A DNA stretch of 41,101 nt from an uncultured SAR86 cluster bacterium (GCA_902513515.1 CABXNE010000001.1:1-41101); one strand, 5' to 3'. Counted from the stretch's first letter, positions 14,201 to 22,542 are shown. Notes: generated from the letters alone by a model not told the origin. Translations and numbers: made by a program.

Positions 14201-14965
14201 ATGAAACCAGTTTGTTTAGTTTTAGGGGCGGGCGCCGGCATTGGTGGAACCGTTGCAACAAAGTTTGCCAAGGAGGGTTTTCACTCATGTTTGTGCAGAA
14301 GATCTGATCAAGATGGGTTAGATCTGCTTGTCTCAAATATTGAGAAAGAGGGTGGATCCGCAACTGGGTATTTAATAAATGCTATTGAAGAGAATGTCCT
14401 TGAAGATCTAATTTTAAAAATAGAGAAAGATATCGGGCCAATAGAGGTTCTTGTTTACAATCTTGGCGCTCAAACTGGAATGAAGTTGCTCAATGAAACG
14501 ACAATCAAGGAATTTGAGTGGGGTTGGAGAATGGCAGACCTAGGATTGTTTAGAGTAGCAAAAGTATTGATGCCTATCATGGAGGAAAGAAATTCAGGCA
14601 CATTTCTTGTAACTTCTGCAACAGCAGCTATGCGTGGAAATAAAAATCAGCACTCTCATGCTGCAGCAATGGGCGGAAGGAGGATGTTATGTCAAACTCT
14701 AAATGCTGAATTTGCATCTAAGGGAATTCATGTGGCGCACATTGTAGTGGATGGTATGGTTGATGCGCCCGATACATTGGGAAAGATGCTCGGAGAGGAG
14801 TTATTTCAGCAGCTTAGAGAAACAAAAGGCATGGAGCATGATGGTTTGATATTGCCTGAAAGTGTTGCTGAAACTTACTACTATTTATCCCAACAGCATC
14901 GTTCAGCATGGAGTCACGAAGTTGATATTAGAGCTTTTTCAGATACAGCCTGGTGGAACAGTTAA
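14201..14965 (+). CDS. Atypical short-chain dehydrogenase/reductase (SDR) lacking the YxxxK pair
   Basis: A 254-residue Rossmann protein. The cofactor loop GAGAGIGG lies at residues 10-17, an NLGAQTG segment at 87-93 corresponds to the NNAG motif, and Ser139 is at the usual catalytic serine place. Where the catalytic Tyr-x3-Lys should be, the sequence is H153-A-A-A-M157. It therefore probably lacks classical SDR redox chemistry, or uses His instead of Tyr. The gene lies just outside the island, downstream of the tRNA. It is convergent with yggX with a 4-bp overlap. The SDR fold is certain; function is unknown. Confidence 0.85.
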   Translation: MKPVCLVLGAGAGIGGTVATKFAKEGFHSCLCRRSDQDGLDLLVSNIEKEGGSATGYLINAIEENVLEDLILKIEKDIGPIEVLVYNLGAQTGMKLLNETTIKEFEWGWRMADLGLFRVAKVLMPIMEERNSGTFLVTSATAAMRGNKNQHSHAAAMGGRRMLCQTLNAEFASKGIHVAHIVVDGMVDAPDTLGKMLGEELFQQLRETKGMEHDGLILPESVAETYYYLSQQHRSAWSHEVDIRAFSDTAWWNS

Positions 14966-15231
14966 TCTAAGGCTTTGAAGCCTGAAGCTTGCTCAACCTC
15001 TTCATTATTTAAGAATTTCTCCATCTGATCTAGTAACCATGAGCGGGCTTCTGCCTGTGATAGGTCAAGGTGCTTTTCATTGATAAGCGTTGTCTGGTGA
15101 GATTTCCAAGATTCCCATGCCTCTAGAGATATTGTTTCCATTAATTCGATACCCTTTGGTCCTGGCATTGGCGGAACTGTCATGGCTGGTAGATCTTTTT
15201 GAAGCTTTTTACAGAAAACAGTTTTACTCAT
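14962..15231 (-). CDS. yggX: YggX family Fe(II)-trafficking / oxidative damage protection protein
   Basis: An 89-residue protein matching the YggX family from end to end: VFCKKLQKDLPAM (Cys7 near the N terminus), the MPGPKG loop, the WESWKSHQTTLINEK helix and the C-terminal LDQMEKFL. YggX protects iron-sulfur clusters and helps iron handling under oxidative stress. It overlaps the end of mutY by 4 bp (ATGA), an arrangement conserved in many gammaproteobacteria, and is probably cotranscribed with it. MutY itself carries an iron-sulfur cluster. Confidence 0.95.
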   Translation of the reverse strand: MSKTVFCKKLQKDLPAMTVPPMPGPKGIELMETISLEAWESWKSHQTTLINEKHLDLSQAEARSWLLDQMEKFLNNEEVEQASGFKALD

Positions 15232-16226
15232 AATCCTTTAATAACTTTGCTAATAGGTTTTGGTAGACCATATTCATCTATTCTATCCTTTTTTATCCAT
15301 TTGTATTGCTGATTGGTTTCAATTCTTGATTCTTTTGAGGACAAGTAGGTATTCAAATTTATATTAAGTCTTCTGTGAGTTAGTTCATGTTGGATTTCTT
15401 GACTGGCTGTTAATTTAAAATTTTGAATATAGTTTTTCAGTGAACCAGATTCAAGAGGAAGCCAAAGGTTGTTCCAAATAGATCCAGCTTCATTCTTTGC
15501 AAGTAGAAATGATTTATCGGTTTGAACTAATGATAAATCCATTGAAATCATTTTTTTTGTGGGTGACGGTTTTCTTTTCGCAGCGGTTACTTTGAATGCA
15601 GATAGACACTGAGAATTAACCGGGCATTCATTACATAATGGTTTTAATGGGGTGCATATAGTTGCCCCTAAATCCATAATCCCTTGAGTATAAGAAAAGC
15701 AATCATCACTATTGAGCAAATCTTCAGAAAGCTTCCAAAGCTCAGCTTCTTTAAGTAGATCTAGATCTTTCTTTAATAGCCTTGTTATGACTCTTTTAAC
15801 ATTCCCATCTAATATTGGGTGAGGGTTTAGATACGCTAATGACATTATTGCTCCAGCTGTTGATTTCCCAATTCCGGGTAGCTCAATGATCTGATGGAAC
15901 TCTTTTGGAAACTTATTGCCGTATTCTTTTCTAATAATTTCTTTAGATGCAAATATATTTCTAGCCCTTCTATAAAAGCCTAGACCAGACCATGCTGCCA
16001 AGATCTGATCTTCACTTGCTTCTGATAATTTTTTTTGGGAGGGGAACTTTTTAATAAAATTTTTAAAATAAGGAATGACTGTCTTTACTTGTGTTTGTTG
16101 GAGCATGATCTCAGAGATCCAAATTCTATAAGGCGTAACTTTTTTTCTCCATGGCAAATTATGCCTTCCATGATCTAAGTACCATTGAACAACTTGGCGG
16201 GAGAAGATTTGATATCGCTTATTCAA
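15228..16226 (-). CDS. mutY: A/G-specific adenine DNA glycosylase MutY
   Basis: MutY removes adenine mispaired with 8-oxoguanine. With the TTG start at 16226, catalytic residues fall at Glu39 (SEIMLQQTQ) and Asp140 (ILDGNVKRV), two positions from their E. coli numbers. The helix-hairpin-helix [11 protein letters not shown] is at 116-126. The [4Fe-4S] cysteines C191-x6-C198-x2-C201-x5-C207 are intact. The C-terminal NUDIX-like 8-oxoG recognition domain begins near residue 225. An in-frame TTG at 16265 would add 13 residues and overlap gpmA by 47 bp; the inner start overlaps it by only 8 bp and fits the family length better. Confidence 0.95.
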   Translation of the reverse strand: MNKRYQIFSRQVVQWYLDHGRHNLPWRKKVTPYRIWISEIMLQQTQVKTVIPYFKNFIKKFPSQKKLSEASEDQILAAWSGLGFYRRARNIFASKEIIRKEYGNKFPKEFHQIIELPGIGKSTAGAIMSLAYLNPHPILDGNVKRVITRLLKKDLDLLKEAELWKLSEDLLNSDDCFSYTQGIMDLGATICTPLKPLCNECPVNSQCLSAFKVTAAKRKPSPTKKMISMDLSLVQTDKSFLLAKNEAGSIWNNLWLPLESGSLKNYIQNFKLTASQEIQHELTHRRLNINLNTYLSSKESRIETNQQYKWIKKDRIDEYGLPKPISKVIKGL

Positions 16227-16845
16227 AAAGATTTTCTTTAGAAATTGGTTCTTCTTTTCCTGCAAAAGAATAGATTATTGGCGCTCCTGTAGGAATTTCT
16301 AGTGCTACAACTTCTTCTTTAGATAAATTATCAAGCTGCATTACCAAAGACCTTAGTGAGTTCCCATGCGCAGCAACTAAAATATTTTCTCCTTGTAAAA
16401 GTTTTGGCAAGATTGAAGAATTAAAATAAGGCAGCACTCTTTCTGCAGTATTCTTTAAGCTCTCACCGCCAGGAGGGGGCATGTCATAAGATCTTCTCCA
16501 GATATGAACCTGCTCTTCGCCCCACTCTTTTCTGGCATCATCCTTATTTAAGCCAGCTAGATCCCCATAATCTCTTTCATTTAACGCTTGATTTTTAACA
16601 ACCTCAATATGCGTTTGATCTATACCCTCTAAAATCATCTCACCTGTAATTTGTGCTCGCTTTAAAGCAGAAGTGAACATCATGGAAAATTTAATATTTC
16701 TGTCCTTGATCAGACTGCCAGCATTAGCAGCTTCTTTTTCTCCAACAGGAGTTAGCCCTGGATCTTTCCACCCTGTAAATAAATTTTTGGCATTCCATTC
16801 GCTTTGCCCATGACGAACAAGGACTAAAAAATTTTGATCTTTCAT
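16219..16845 (-). CDS. gpmA: 2,3-bisphosphoglycerate-dependent phosphoglycerate mutase
   Basis: This enzyme interconverts 3- and 2-phosphoglycerate in glycolysis and gluconeogenesis. The phosphohistidine motif [12 protein letters not shown] places His12 in the active site. [14 protein letters not shown], the PPPGGESLK loop and the second histidine in AAHGNSLR are all present. At 208 residues it belongs to the shorter form lacking part of the C-terminal segment of the 250-residue E. coli enzyme. It is first in the leftward gpmA-mutY-yggX run and divergent from a rhodanese gene. Confidence 0.95.
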   Translation of the reverse strand: MKDQNFLVLVRHGQSEWNAKNLFTGWKDPGLTPVGEKEAANAGSLIKDRNIKFSMMFTSALKRAQITGEMILEGIDQTHIEVVKNQALNERDYGDLAGLNKDDARKEWGEEQVHIWRRSYDMPPPGGESLKNTAERVLPYFNSSILPKLLQGENILVAAHGNSLRSLVMQLDNLSKEEVVALEIPTGAPIIYSFAGKEEPISKENLFE

Positions 16846-16884
16846 AATATAAACCTCACCAATAAATATATTTTAAGCGATAAT

Positions 16885-17310
16885 ATGCAAATGCTAGAAT
16901 TCAATTTATTTTTAATCGATTATTGGTACTTTTCTGCCCCTTTATTTATTTCAATTATTTTATGGTTTCGCTCAGAAAAAAGTCGCGGCGGGAATCGAGT
17001 GGACTGCAATCAGTTAACCAATTTAGTGAACAAGGAATCCGCCTGTTTGGTAGATGTTAGGCCCAAAAGTGAATTTGAAACAGGAGCGATAGCCGGCTCA
17101 ATCAACATTCCCTTTGAGGAATTAGATAATAGAAATGATGAGTTATTGAAACAACAAGAAAATCCGATGGTATTAATTTGCAAAATGGGAAGAAATGCAG
17201 CTCTGGCTGGTGAAAAGCTTCAAAAGCATGGCTATAAAATAACTTATGTTCTACAAGGTGGAATTACAACCTGGCAGCAAGAAGGACTTCCGCTAGTTAA
17301 AGTAAAATAA
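16885..17310 (+). CDS. Membrane-anchored rhodanese-like protein (YibN-like)
   Basis: With the ATG at 16885 this is a 141-residue protein with one N-terminal membrane helix (about residues 12-28) and a cytoplasmic rhodanese domain from residue 36. It includes VDVRPKSEFETGAIAGSINIP and the active-site loop C99-K-M-G-R-N. A TTG frame opening at 16834 lies inside gpmA and is unlikely. The helix-plus-rhodanese form matches E. coli YibN, which sits beside a different phosphoglycerate mutase gene (gpmM); here the neighbour is gpmA. It may transfer sulfane sulfur, but no partner is visible. Confidence 0.85.
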   Translation: MQMLEFNLFLIDYWYFSAPLFISIILWFRSEKSRGGNRVDCNQLTNLVNKESACLVDVRPKSEFETGAIAGSINIPFEELDNRNDELLKQQENPMVLICKMGRNAALAGEKLQKHGYKITYVLQGGITTWQQEGLPLVKVK

Positions 17311-17313
17311 TTG

Positions 17314-17757
17314 ATGAATTGCTTGAATAAACTTTCTACTCTTCTTTTGCTATTTGCTTTCAATATTTCTGCTGATGAATTGATCATTAATTTATCTGGG
17401 CAAACTAAAGCGGGAGTATTATCTTTAGCTATTTATAACAATGCTGAAGCATATGACCAATCTGTTAAAGGTGAAAAGCGATCAGAAGCAGGAGTATTTT
17501 CAGGAATTGAGTCTTATATTGAGCTTAAAGACAACCATCAATTTATCATTAGTCTTCCAGAGGGAATGTATGCAATAGCATTATTTGTTGATACTAATAA
17601 GAATTTAAAGATTGATAAAAATTTTCTTGGCATTCCAAAAGAACAATTTGGTTTTTCTAATAATGCTATGGGAAAATTTTCAGCGCCTTCTTTTGAGCAA
17701 GCAAAGTTTCTTGTTAAAGGAAGTACTTTGCAAAATATAGAATTAAAATTTCTTTAA
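17314..17757 (+). CDS. DUF2141 domain secreted protein
   Basis: A 147-residue protein with an N-terminal signal peptide (about residues 1-20, cleavage near ISA-DE). It is followed by the beta-sandwich DUF2141 domain, whose hallmarks are the GMYAIALFVDTNKNLKIDKNFLG stretch and the later GFSNNA segment. The D-x-N-x-N-x-x-I-D pattern looks like a Ca-binding loop of the kind in EF-hand or dockerin proteins. The ATG at 17314 is used rather than the TTG just before it. It starts three bases after the rhodanese stop, so the two are probably cotranscribed. Function is unknown; likely periplasmic. Confidence 0.85.
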   Translation: MNCLNKLSTLLLLFAFNISADELIINLSGQTKAGVLSLAIYNNAEAYDQSVKGEKRSEAGVFSGIESYIELKDNHQFIISLPEGMYAIALFVDTNKNLKIDKNFLGIPKEQFGFSNNAMGKFSAPSFEQAKFLVKGSTLQNIELKFL

Positions 17758-17790
17758 AAGGAACGCCCAAATTATTTAGTAGGCCTTGCG

Positions 17791-19179
17791 TTAAGCTTGC
17801 TGCGCCTTTATTTTTTTTGAAAGAGTATTTCTTCCAAGGCCCAGAACTTTAGCGGCATCTTGTTTTTTGCCTCCTGTTTTCTCTAAGGCAAAATCAATCA
17901 TGACTTTGTCTAATTCTGGCTCAATGATTTCAAGCATATTTTCTGAATTGCTTTGATAAATTTCTCCAAGCCACTGAGAAAATCCAGATTGCCATCCATC
18001 ACTTTGAGTTTGAGGAGATTGCTCATGGCTGACAATCTCAACTGGAAGATCTTCTAACTTTACGTTCTGAGTAGGCGCCATGAGAGCTATCCAATAACAT
18101 GTATTCTCCAGCTGTCTTACATTCCCAGGCCAATCATATTGAGTTAAAGCAAGGAGAGCCTCTGGAGAAAGAACTTTTGGCTCATCTAATAATGAATCGG
18201 CGTGCCTTTTCAAGAAAGCAGATGATAGGTCACCAATATCCTCTTTTCTTTGCCTTAAAGGAGGTACATCCACCCTGATTACATTTAATCTATAGTATAG
18301 ATCCTCTCGAAAGGTACCAGCAGCAACCAGTGACTCTAAACTTTGGTGCGTGGCTGCAAGAATTCGAACATCTACTTTAATTGGCTTATCACCGCCCACT
18401 CGAAAAAACTCTTTATTTGATAACACTCGTAGTAAACGTGTTTGGGTTTCTAGTGGCATATCTCCAATCTCATCAAGAAACAGAGTGCCCCCATTTGCTT
18501 GTTCGAACCTGCCAATTCTTTGCTCAACAGCACCGGTGAAGGCTCCTTTTTCATGTCCAAATAATTCTGATTCAATTAATTCTTTTGGAATATCAGCCAT
18601 ATTCAAAGCTATAAATGGCATGTCGTGTCTCGGACTATTTTTATGCAACGACTTGGAAACTAGCTCTTTCCCAGTTCCAGACTCTCCTTGAATGAGAACA
18701 GTTGCATTTGTATTAGCAAGCTTTCCAATTGATCTAAAAACAATCTGCATTGAAGGAGCTGACCCAATGATCTCTGATTTAGATACTTTTTTTGGCTTGG
18801 CTTCTTTATGTTCTTCTAGGGCTTTTTTAACCGTGATGATTGCTTCTTCTAAATCAAAAGGTTTTGGGATATATTCAAAAGCACCACCTCCGTAAGAATC
18901 TATTGCAGCCTGCATATCAGTAAAGGCAGTCATAATTATCACTGGTAACTTGTCATAATTATTTTTTATATGCTTCAAAAGATCATAGCCGTGCATCCCT
19001 GGCATTTTTATATCTGAAATAATTAGATCTGGTTTATCTTCATTCAAAGCATCTATCAATGATTCGCCATCGGCAAAGGTTACAATTTTAAGACCAGCAC
19101 TCTTCAGGCCCTCTTCAAGAACCATGCGAATAGCCTCATCATCATCAGCAATCCAAACTTTAGGCACTTTGAGCTCCAT
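17791..19179 (-). CDS. glnG: Nitrogen regulation response regulator NtrC
   Basis: A 462-residue sigma-54 activator. The receiver domain (residues 6-120) has the phosphoacceptor Asp56 and the acidic DDD at 12-14. The AAA+ domain (139-370) has Walker A GESGTGKE (165-172) and the sigma-54 contact loop GAFTGA (212-217). A C-terminal Fis-type HTH contains KKQDAAKVLGLGRNTLSKKI. It overlaps the kinase gene by 20 bp. Because the neighbouring glutamine synthetase has a sigma-54 promoter with NtrC-type sites, the general nitrogen-control role is well supported by context. Confidence 0.95.
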   Translation of the reverse strand: MELKVPKVWIADDDEAIRMVLEEGLKSAGLKIVTFADGESLIDALNEDKPDLIISDIKMPGMHGYDLLKHIKNNYDKLPVIIMTAFTDMQAAIDSYGGGAFEYIPKPFDLEEAIITVKKALEEHKEAKPKKVSKSEIIGSAPSMQIVFRSIGKLANTNATVLIQGESGTGKELVSKSLHKNSPRHDMPFIALNMADIPKELIESELFGHEKGAFTGAVEQRIGRFEQANGGTLFLDEIGDMPLETQTRLLRVLSNKEFFRVGGDKPIKVDVRILAATHQSLESLVAAGTFREDLYYRLNVIRVDVPPLRQRKEDIGDLSSAFLKRHADSLLDEPKVLSPEALLALTQYDWPGNVRQLENTCYWIALMAPTQNVKLEDLPVEIVSHEQSPQTQSDGWQSGFSQWLGEIYQSNSENMLEIIEPELDKVMIDFALEKTGGKKQDAAKVLGLGRNTLSKKIKAQQA

Positions 19180-20248
19180 TAATATTGCTACTAGAAATAG
19201 GGATTAATATAGAAAATATTGTCTGACCATCCTTGCGATCAAATGAAATTGCGCCACCATGGATTCTCACAATATCCTGAGAAATAGATAGACCGATGCC
19301 TGAGCCATTTTCTTTACCAGATATCATTGGGAAAAATATTTGGTCCCTAATTTCTGGATTTATTCCTGGGCCATTATCGCTAACAATAATTTCAGCTAAG
19401 GTGTTATGCATGGTTCCATTGATAGGTTGTCTGTATGAGATTTTTGTTTGAATGCCGAGACATGGTTCTTCAGCAAAGTTTGTGCATGCATGAACAGCAT
19501 TTTGGGTAACATTGATTAAAGCTTGAATAAATAAATTTTTATCTCCGTAAATCTCAGGAATGCTTGGATCATAATCTCTGTCTATGGTTAAGTTTTCCTG
19601 AGATTCAGCATTGCTTAATGCTAATACTCTTTGCAAAGATTCATGTAGATTAAAATATTCAAAGGTTGGTTTTTTTGCCGGAGTTAATATTCTCGTAACA
19701 ATTTCATTCAATCGATCTGTTTCATCTTCTATTATTTTTAAGAATTTTTTTGAAAAATCATCAGCATATTTAGACTTCAAAATTTGAGCACTACCTTTAA
19801 TCCCTGACAAAGGATTCTTGACTTCGTGAGCTAAAGTTCTAGCCAAGCCAGCTGCTATTTTTTGTGTTGAAAAGCTTCTTGTTGAATCAATTATTTTATT
19901 GAGATTATCAATACTCACCGCTTCTATAAAAATAAGATTCTTTTTTTCTGAAAAAGTTATTGTTAAATCAACTGTTCTCGCAGTCCCAGATTGATGAACT
20001 ATTTCAAAGTCTCGTCTGGTAACAGACCCCGAATTCTCTTTGGTTTTTTTAAGAATCTCATTTACTTGAAAGCCAGTTTCTTCATTGAGCAATGATGAGA
20101 TTGTTTTTTCTGCAAATTTCGAAGAGTCACCAATCCAGTTTGCTGCTTTTGCCGCATCGTTGATCCATAATAATTTGAAATCATTTCCATTCAAAATGAT
20201 GATTTCAGTATTTAAGTTATCAAATGCTTTAAAACCTGAAGAATCCAT
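19160..20248 (-). CDS. glnL: Nitrogen regulation sensor kinase NtrB
   Basis: A 362-residue cytoplasmic histidine kinase with no membrane segments. It has an N-terminal PAS domain (about 10-115), a dimerisation/phosphoacceptor helix with His141 in LAHEVKNPLSGIKGSAQIL, and a catalytic ATPase domain with N box (QALINVTQNAVHA), G1 (DNGPGI) and G2 (GSGIGLSIS). NtrB phosphorylates NtrC under PII control when nitrogen is limiting. It starts downstream of the glutamine synthetase gene, separated by a terminator, as in the classical glnA-ntrB-ntrC arrangement. Confidence 0.95.
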   Translation of the reverse strand: MDSSGFKAFDNLNTEIIILNGNDFKLLWINDAAKAANWIGDSSKFAEKTISSLLNEETGFQVNEILKKTKENSGSVTRRDFEIVHQSGTARTVDLTITFSEKKNLIFIEAVSIDNLNKIIDSTRSFSTQKIAAGLARTLAHEVKNPLSGIKGSAQILKSKYADDFSKKFLKIIEDETDRLNEIVTRILTPAKKPTFEYFNLHESLQRVLALSNAESQENLTIDRDYDPSIPEIYGDKNLFIQALINVTQNAVHACTNFAEEPCLGIQTKISYRQPINGTMHNTLAEIIVSDNGPGINPEIRDQIFFPMISGKENGSGIGLSISQDIVRIHGGAISFDRKDGQTIFSILIPISSSNINGAQSA

Positions 20249-20266
20249 GATCTCAAATTAAAAAAC

Positions 20267-20292
20267 AAAGCCCTCCTTGACTGGAGGGCTTT
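20267..20292 (-). terminator. Rho-independent terminator between glutamine synthetase and ntrB
   Basis: A 10-bp stem AAAGCCCTCC / GGAGGGCTTT encloses TTGACT and is followed on the minus strand by a T-rich tail. It lies 38 bp past the glutamine synthetase stop and 18 bp before the ntrB start. Read-through would provide low ntrBC expression, as in enteric glnALG. Confidence 0.85.
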
Positions 20293-20329
20293 TTGTTTAT
20301 CTCTGTATTAAATTTATTCAACCTTTACT

Positions 20330-21310
20330 TTATTTTGCTAGAGTCCCAACAATGTGAGCTAAGATTTTATAGGGATCTGCATTTGAAGCCGGTCTCCTAT
20401 CCTCTAGATAACCATTCCAGTTATGTTCGACTGTATAAACTGGGATTCTGATGCTTGCGCCTCGGTCACTAACCCCATAAGAGAATTGGTCAATGCTTTG
20501 TGTTTCGTGCAAGCCAGTTAACCTCATATCGTTATCAGAGCCATAGGCTGCAATTCCTTCCTTATGTACCTCACCAAGTTTGTCACACATAGATGAAAAT
20601 AACTCTTCTGAACCTCGGGATCTCATTTCTCCATTAGAGAAGTTGGTATGCATTCCTGAGCCATTCCAGTCACCAGTTTTAGGCTTAGGATGAATATTTA
20701 CTCCAACTCCATACTCTTCAGCAATTTTGTATAGCATATATCTGCTTACCCAAAGATCATCAGCAGCCTTAATACCTTTTCCAAGACATTGATACTCCCA
20801 CTGGCCAAGTGCAACTTCAGCATTGGTCCCCGTTAGTGTAATTCCGAGGTCTAAACATGCTTGAAGGTGGTGGTCTGATATTTCTCTTCCCACAACGTTT
20901 CCTGCACCAACACCACAATAAAAATCACCCTGGGCTCTTGGCTCACCGTTTTCCCAACCCAACGGTTCTCCAGTCTCAGGATCTGTAAAGAAAAATTCTT
21001 GTTCAAATCCAAACCACCAATCGTCTGTTACAACTGCTTCAGCTGCAGCGCGGAAATTAGTAGGATGAGTAGTGTGGTCAGCTGATTGAACCTGCGTCAT
21101 TACTAAATCATGGCCATGGGGGTTTTCATATGTCTGTACTGGAAGAAGTAAGCAGTCTGAACTTCCGCCCTCAGCTTGTTGTGTTGATGAGCCATCAAAA
21201 GACCAGTCTGGCGGCGTATTTGCATCAGTAGCTTTAACCTTGCTCCTCATCGAAGGTTCAGGTTGATATCCATCTAGCCATATATATTCATAAGTTTTAT
21301 ATTTCGACAT
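20330..21310 (-). CDS. glnII: Glutamine synthetase, type II (eukaryotic-like GSII)
   Basis: Glutamine synthetase condenses glutamate and ammonia using ATP. At 326 residues it is far shorter than bacterial GSI (about 470). Its motifs are those of GSII: YIWLDGYQ at the N terminus, WSFDGSSTQQAEGGSSD, WFGFEQEFFF with the metal-binding glutamates, GTNAEVALGQWEYQ, the GSGMHTNFS ATP site, and DRRPASNADPYKI at the C terminus. The C-terminal tyrosine that GlnE adenylylates in GSI is absent, so control is probably transcriptional. It is preceded by AGGAG, a sigma-54 promoter and NtrC sites, and followed by a terminator and ntrBC. Confidence 0.95.
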   Translation of the reverse strand: MSKYKTYEYIWLDGYQPEPSMRSKVKATDANTPPDWSFDGSSTQQAEGGSSDCLLLPVQTYENPHGHDLVMTQVQSADHTTHPTNFRAAAEAVVTDDWWFGFEQEFFFTDPETGEPLGWENGEPRAQGDFYCGVGAGNVVGREISDHHLQACLDLGITLTGTNAEVALGQWEYQCLGKGIKAADDLWVSRYMLYKIAEEYGVGVNIHPKPKTGDWNGSGMHTNFSNGEMRSRGSEELFSSMCDKLGEVHKEGIAAYGSDNDMRLTGLHETQSIDQFSYGVSDRGASIRIPVYTVEHNWNGYLEDRRPASNADPYKILAHIVGTLAK

Positions 21311-21352
21311 TCTATTTCTCCTAAAAATTTTCTAAGTTCTTTTACTTATATA

Positions 21353-21368
21353 TGCAATATCAATGCCA
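21353..21368 (-). promoter_or_regulatory. Sigma-54 promoter of glnII
   Basis: On the minus strand TGGCATTGATATTGCA has the invariant GG at -24 and GC at -12 with exactly 10 bases between them, matching TGGCAC-N5-TTGCA at all but one position. Initiation is expected near 21342, about 30 bp before the start codon. Confidence 0.85.
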
Positions 21369-21375
21369 ATATATA

Positions 21376-21392
21376 TGCACTGAAAATGTGCA
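21376..21392. promoter_or_regulatory. NtrC-type binding site, proximal
   Basis: TGCACTGAAAATGTGCA has the GCAC-N7-GTGC dyad typical of NtrC sites. It lies directly upstream of the -24 element, at about -42 from the predicted start, so it may tune rather than activate transcription. Confidence 0.65.
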
Positions 21393-21427
21393 AATAATGA
21401 TTAATTATAGGGCAATATACAAAAATA

Positions 21428-21444
21428 TGCACTTTATTAGTGCA
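21428..21444. promoter_or_regulatory. NtrC-type enhancer site, distal
   Basis: TGCACTTTATTAGTGCA is a perfect dyad around five bases, and the symmetry extends three more bases on each side. It matches the NtrC consensus GCACY-N5-RGTGC exactly. The centre is about 94 bp upstream of the predicted start and 52 bp (about five helical turns) from the proximal site. It overlaps the stop codon of yqiA. Confidence 0.8.
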
Positions 21445-22009
21445 TATTTAGGAATTTCTGTATTTTTATAATGTATGACTCAAAGTCTTCAAAAGAATGA
21501 TTTCCGCCAAATGTAACCTCAATCTGACTGCCAGCAAAATATTGAATAGCAAGTTTATAATCAAGGACTTCATCCCCCGATTGAACTAGAGTCATTAAAT
21601 TCTTATGCTTTTTTAAACGCTTAATTTTTTGATTCATTGTATCTAACAAGTCCAACTGATCTTGATCAATAACAAACTTCGCTCCAGTTGAATAGTTTTC
21701 ATTTTCACCAAGATATTCAGACATATCTATTGGAGGGATTGCCGGATTTATATTCACACACATAAGATCATATTTTTCTGAAAAATATGTTCCAAAAAAA
21801 CCACCCAAGGAACTCCCAATGATTGAAGAAGGAGATTCTATTTTTATAATTTCTTCAATCTGATGATAAGCATTTTTGATATTGTTATCTAAATCAGGAA
21901 TTAAAATCGTAGTTGCATTAGTACTTCTTTTAACATAAGACTCAATTATTTTTGCTTTAGTTGAATCTGCTGAAGATGCAAATCCATGAAGATATAAAAT
22001 TTTAATCAT
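21437..22009 (-). CDS. yqiA: YqiA-type alpha/beta hydrolase (esterase)
   Basis: A 190-residue UPF0227/YqiA-family hydrolase. It has an N-terminal ILYLHGFASSADSTKA (HG oxyanion segment), the nucleophile Ser67 in IGSSLGG, an acid in SGDEVLDY and the catalytic His in GGNHSFEDF. The family includes small cytoplasmic esterases for palmitoyl- and acyl-CoA-type substrates. In E. coli yqiA lies near yqiB, as here. The start region lies within the first copy of a 109-bp tandem duplication. The 3' end overlaps the distal NtrC site of glnII. Confidence 0.9.
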   Translation of the reverse strand: MIKILYLHGFASSADSTKAKIIESYVKRSTNATTILIPDLDNNIKNAYHQIEEIIKIESPSSIIGSSLGGFFGTYFSEKYDLMCVNINPAIPPIDMSEYLGENENYSTGAKFVIDQDQLDLLDTMNQKIKRLKKHKNLMTLVQSGDEVLDYKLAIQYFAGSQIEVTFGGNHSFEDFESYIIKIQKFLNMH

Positions 22010-22137
22010 TCAAAAAATTTAATTCTTTAGTGCTTCTTTTAACATAAAACTCAATTATTTTTGCTTTAGTTGAATCTGCTGAAGATGCAAGTCCATGAAG
22101 ATATAAAATTTTAGTCATTCAAAAAATTTATTTCTTT
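21918..22137. repeat. 109-bp tandem duplication at the yqiB/yqiA junction
   Basis: Positions 21918-22026 and 22027-22137 repeat with a constant offset of 109 bp and only a handful of mismatches (for example 21923 A/G, 21939 G/A). The unit holds the last two codons and stop of yqiB plus the first 30 or so codons of yqiA. One copy keeps the intact yqiA start; the other is a 5' fragment. Confidence 0.92.
22002..22118 (-). pseudogene. Truncated duplicate of the yqiA 5' end (38-codon ORF)
   Basis: ATG at 22118 overlaps the yqiB stop (ATGACTAA) and opens a frame beginning MTKILYLHGLASSADST, nearly identical to the yqiA N terminus. After about 30 codons it runs into duplicated yqiB tail sequence (LNFLND) and stops at 22002, overlapping the true yqiA ATG. 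It has the same coupling as the intact gene, so it might be translated. It lacks the nucleophile and cannot be a working hydrolase. Confidence 0.8.
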
Positions 22138-22542
22138 TGCTTCAACAGCTCCGTTTAAAAATATATTTTCCAGCCATTCAGTTAGGATTCTGTTTTGTTG
22201 ATATTTTTCATCTTGCGATTGTGAGAATGGGGAGGGAGCAAAAAATGGAACAGGTTTTTCCTGTTGATAAGAAATTACTTCCGCTAACTTTGCATCGATA
22301 TAAATATTTATCCTAAGCAAAAAATTTACCAAAGCCGAATCATTATTTTTAAACTTTGCCTCGATCGAAAGAGTGTGTGGGGTTCTGGAGATTATTAAAA
22401 ATTCAGCAAGATTTTTTTGATTATGATTTAGAATTTCAAATGTATAAGCATCATCTTGAAAATCACATAGAATCTTTCTAAGTCTAGAAAAATTTGCTCC
22501 GCATGTTGTTAAATGATTTTTTGTTTTTAAACTCTTATACAT
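22111..22542 (-). CDS. yqiB: DUF1249 family protein (YqiB-like)
   Basis: A 143-residue protein matching YqiB/DUF1249: an N-terminal NFSRLRKIL segment, a central beta-rich region ending NIYIDAKLAEVISYQ, and the C-terminal DEKYQQNRILTEWLENIFLNGAV helix. Function is unknown in the family. In E. coli yqiB lies two genes from yqiA, which supports the assignment. It starts immediately after the FemAB-like gene ends, and its own end forms an ATGA overlap with the duplicated yqiA start, so translation along this run is probably coupled. Confidence 0.87.
   Translation of the reverse strand: MYKSLKTKNHLTTCGANFSRLRKILCDFQDDAYTFEILNHNQKNLAEFLIISRTPHTLSIEAKFKNNDSALVNFLLRINIYIDAKLAEVISYQQEKPVPFFAPSPFSQSQDEKYQQNRILTEWLENIFLNGAVEAKEINFLND

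Noticed and set aside
17758-17790. Terminator between the convergent DUF2141 and ntrC genes
   Set aside because: The 33-bp gap has no stem with a T run that I can support.
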